A program made the position numbers and the translations under genes. Below the pieces are notes generated by a model. That model was not told the origin of the DNA. It searched no databases and was given only the letters and a program-made list of their open reading frames with translations. From Bacteroidales bacterium (lineage in GTDB: Bacteria > Bacteroidota > Bacteroidia > Bacteroidales > Bacteroidaceae), in assembly GCA_030523385.1 (NCBI GenBank), contig JAUNIV010000122.1, positions 1 through 6,913 of the forward strand: DNA of 6,913 nucleotides, given 5' to 3'. Below, in pieces: positions 5,088 through 6,913 of this stretch. The first letter of the stretch is position 1. Each line of letters begins with the position of its first letter.

Positions 5088-5993
5088 TTATCTGGAGAGA
5101 AAGAGCGAAATAAGCTTAGGCAACGACTTCCCTCCAATGATGAGACTTACGGCAATGATTACCATGACCACACCCAACAGGATGCGCGGGGTAAGCTGCT
5201 CGCCAAACACCAGCACACCGAAGAACAGTGCGGTGACAGGTTCGAGTGCGCCCAATATGGCCGTAGGCGTAGAACCGATGTAATGAATGGCTTTCGTCAT
5301 GGTCACCAGCGAAATGATGGTAGGAAACACTGCCAATGAAATCACATTTATCCAAAGAAGCGGTTCGGGAATAATCTGCAACTCTGTGCAGAACTTAGAA
5401 CGGACCACGAAAACCGACAGGCCGAAAAGCAAAACATAAAAAGTCAGCTTCGAGGTGGGCATGTCCTTCAGCGAAGAACGGTTGATGCCTACGATGTAAA
5501 TGGCGTAGGACAAGGACGAAAGAAACACGAAGATGATGCCCGTCAGGCTGAGCGTCTGTCCGCCCGAAGTGCGACAGAGCAACGAGATGCCCGTGAATGC
5601 CAGAGCAATGGAGAACAGGGTGAGGAGCGACAGCTTTTCCTTAAAGAACACGGCCATAATGATGGCCACCAACACCGGATAGACAAACAGGATGGTAGAG
5701 GCAATGCCTGCATCCATGTAGTTGTAACTCATGAAGAGGAACAGCGAAGAGAATGAAAAGAGCAATCCCATCACACACAATGGCAGTATGTGGGCTTTCC
5801 GCAAGGCGAAGGATTGTTTTTGCATCTTCATCATAATGCTCAGCAGCACTGCGGCAAGTGCATAGCGATAAAACAAGACGGTATCTACACTCATTCCGAT
5901 ACCATAAAGGGGAAGGGTGAAAAGCGGGTTCATGCCATAGCTGGCAGCGGCAATGGAGCCGAGGACAAATCCTTTAGTTTTGTTGTTGATCAT
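5088..5993 (-). CDS. EamA/DMT-family inner-membrane permease
   Basis: This 301-residue protein consists almost wholly of hydrophobic helices, with about ten predicted membrane segments in two EamA repeats (about 8-139 and 151-287). Repeat 1 ends in the typical YPVLVAIIMAVFFKEKLS (about 105-122). Repeat 2 ends in LGALEPVTALFFGVLVFGEQ (about 247-266), the family's usual form with the buried EP and the GE before the last helix. Drug/metabolite transporter superfamily members of this type export amino acids, other metabolites or nucleotide precursors; the substrate cannot be predicted. The ATG at 5993 follows an AT- and purine-rich stretch (AAGAAGAA) rather than a strong Shine-Dalgarno. A weak promoter-like TATTTTAA with a TTG 19 bases upstream lies just before the start, but it is very close to the ATG. 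The gene is on its own between two repeat regions. Confidence 0.92.
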   Translation of the reverse strand: MINNKTKGFVLGSIAAASYGMNPLFTLPLYGIGMSVDTVLFYRYALAAVLLSIMMKMQKQSFALRKAHILPLCVMGLLFSFSSLFLFMSYNYMDAGIASTILFVYPVLVAIIMAVFFKEKLSLLTLFSIALAFTGISLLCRTSGGQTLSLTGIIFVFLSSLSYAIYIVGINRSSLKDMPTSKLTFYVLLFGLSVFVVRSKFCTELQIIPEPLLWINVISLAVFPTIISLVTMTKAIHYIGSTPTAILGALEPVTALFFGVLVFGEQLTPRILLGVVMVIIAVSLIIGGKSLPKLISLFLSR

Positions 5994-6043
5994 TTCTTCT
6001 TAAAATACGCTTTTTTAAATCGGGCGCAATATTTAATTTACAA

Positions 6044-6118
6044 TGTAGGGGCAGAATATCTTCTGCCCTGCAATCATCCACGTGGATGTCATCGGGCGGA
6101 AAATATTCCGCCCCTACA
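6044..6118. repeat. 75-bp nested-palindrome MITE/REP-like element
   Basis: Terminal 25-base arms (6044-6068 and 6094-6118) are inverted repeats with three mismatches, beginning TGTAGGGGC and ending GCCCCTACA. Each arm is also a hairpin by itself: GGGCAGAA/TTCTGCCC with loop TATC on the left, and GGGCGGAA/TTCCGCCC with loop AATA on the right. At the centre is a third perfect palindrome, CATCCACGTGGATG (6075-6088). The arm mismatches that change A to G on one side are matched by T to C on the other, so each small hairpin stays perfect. No clear target-site duplication is visible. It lies 45 bp past the DUF1015 stop and 50 bp before the permease ATG, so it may also end transcription or insulate the two genes. 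Confidence 0.85.
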
Positions 6119-6162
6119 GTCTTATTCCTTGAATGCACTAATCAAAGTGTATCCTCATACAA

Positions 6163-6913
6163 TTAACTCAACTTGTGAATCACCAGACCTGAGCGGAGTT
6201 TCGGCTCAAACCAGGTAGTCTTAGGCGGCATGATATTTCCTGTATCGGCAATATCCATCAGTTGCTTCATGGAAACCGGATAGAGTGCCAATGCCACTTT
6301 CATTTCGCCACTGTCAACACGACGCTTCAGTTCTCCCAAACCACGGATACCGCCTACGAAGTCGATGCGCTTGTCCGAACGGAGGTCTTTGATACCCAAA
6401 ATCTCATCGAGTATCAGGTTGGAAGAGATGGTTACGTCCAACACTCCGATAGGATCATTGTCGTCATACGTGCCTTCTTTGGCTGTGAGGCTGTACCACT
6501 TTCCGTCCAGATAGAGCGAGAAGTTATGCAATGCCTGCGGCTTGTATATCTCCGTACCCTTTTCTTCTACGATGAAGTTCTTGCTTACAGCGGCCAGGAA
6601 CTGCTCCGGAGCCAGTCCGTTCAGGTCCTTCACTACGCGGTTGTAGTCGATGATGGTCAGCTGGTTGGCAGGGAAACATACGGCCATGAAGTAATTGTAT
6701 TCCTCATCGCCCTGATGGTTCGGATTCTGCTTAGCTTTCTCTGCACCTACCAGTGCGGCGGCGGCTGAACGGTGGTGTCCGTCGGCTATATAGAGAGCGG
6801 GCATAGTCGCAAAAATCTTTGTGATGGCTTCGATGTCCTCTTCTTTGTCGATTACCCAGAATGTATGTCCGAATCCATCTCCCGGTGCCACAAAGTCATA
6901 TTCGGGTTCTCCG
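6163..6913 (-). CDS. DUF1015 family protein, C-terminal part (runs off right edge)
   Basis: The reading frame is open to the window edge, giving about 249 C-terminal residues of a family whose members are usually near 400 residues, so the N-terminal part lies outside. The fragment begins GEPEYDFVAPGDGFGHTFW and soon reaches the family hallmark ALYIADGHHRSAAA; the ADGHHR motif is the most conserved part of DUF1015 (COG4198). A later conserved stretch is IDFVGGIRGLGELKRRVDSG, and the protein ends NIMPPKTTWFEPKLRSGLVIHKLS, a typical C-terminus. A GTG at 6891 is just an internal valine codon, not the start. The biochemical function is unknown. In Bacteroides this gene is, from memory, often beside serC and serA of serine synthesis, so those genes may lie to the right; this cannot be checked here. 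Confidence 0.9.
   Translation of the reverse strand, partial: GEPEYDFVAPGDGFGHTFWVIDKEEDIEAITKIFATMPALYIADGHHRSAAAALVGAEKAKQNPNHQGDEEYNYFMAVCFPANQLTIIDYNRVVKDLNGLAPEQFLAAVSKNFIVEEKGTEIYKPQALHNFSLYLDGKWYSLTAKEGTYDDNDPIGVLDVTISSNLILDEILGIKDLRSDKRIDFVGGIRGLGELKRRVDSGEMKVALALYPVSMKQLMDIADTGNIMPPKTTWFEPKLRSGLVIHKLS

Noticed and set aside
6891..6891. GTG as start codon of the DUF1015 gene
   Set aside because: The frame stays open upstream to the window edge with family-like residues (EPEYDF), and the protein would lack its N-terminal part; the GTG is an internal valine codon.

Overview
The window looks like a chromosomal segment from a gut Bacteroidota, most likely Bacteroides, Phocaeicola or a close relative. 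The evidence is the HU-related/winged-helix protein type typical of that phylum, TAnnTTTG-type -7 promoter boxes in three intergenic regions, mostly weak Shine-Dalgarno signals, and the family make-up of the genes. There are eight protein-coding genes, one of them cut by the right edge. I see no rRNA, tRNA, CRISPR array, transposase or phage gene.

Layout. Positions 1-979 hold one minus-strand gene for an HU-like DNA-binding protein with a C-terminal winged helix. It is visibly more AT-rich than the next block and lies between two related copies of a palindromic repeat in direct orientation (about 24-107 and 867-952). Positions 980-3489 are a tightly spaced minus-strand run, rmuC - mgtC-like - Nudix hydrolase (gaps of about 25 and 31 bp), probably one operon read from a promoter near 3510. 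That promoter faces, and nearly abuts, a plus-strand promoter for a Cof-type HAD phosphatase (3585-4391). The HAD gene converges on and overlaps by 11 bp a minus-strand DUF2148 ferredoxin-like gene (4381-4911). Upstream of that gene lies an unusual stretch of imperfect ~21-bp A/T-tract repeats (4975-5059). Next come a minus-strand EamA/DMT permease (5088-5993), a compact 75-bp nested-palindrome MITE/REP-like element (6044-6118), and the C-terminal part of a minus-strand DUF1015 gene running off the right edge.

Function. This is mostly housekeeping or conserved-hypothetical material: genome maintenance (RmuC), nucleotide-derivative clearance (Nudix), phosphate-ester hydrolysis (HAD), a membrane protein of the MgtC family, a small Fe-S-like protein and a metabolite permease. 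Nothing in the sequence ties them into one pathway. The most unusual parts are non-coding: the paired repeats around the HU-like gene, the helically phased A/T tracts before the DUF2148 gene, and the nested palindrome before the permease gene. I did not find convincing evidence for a new multi-gene system.
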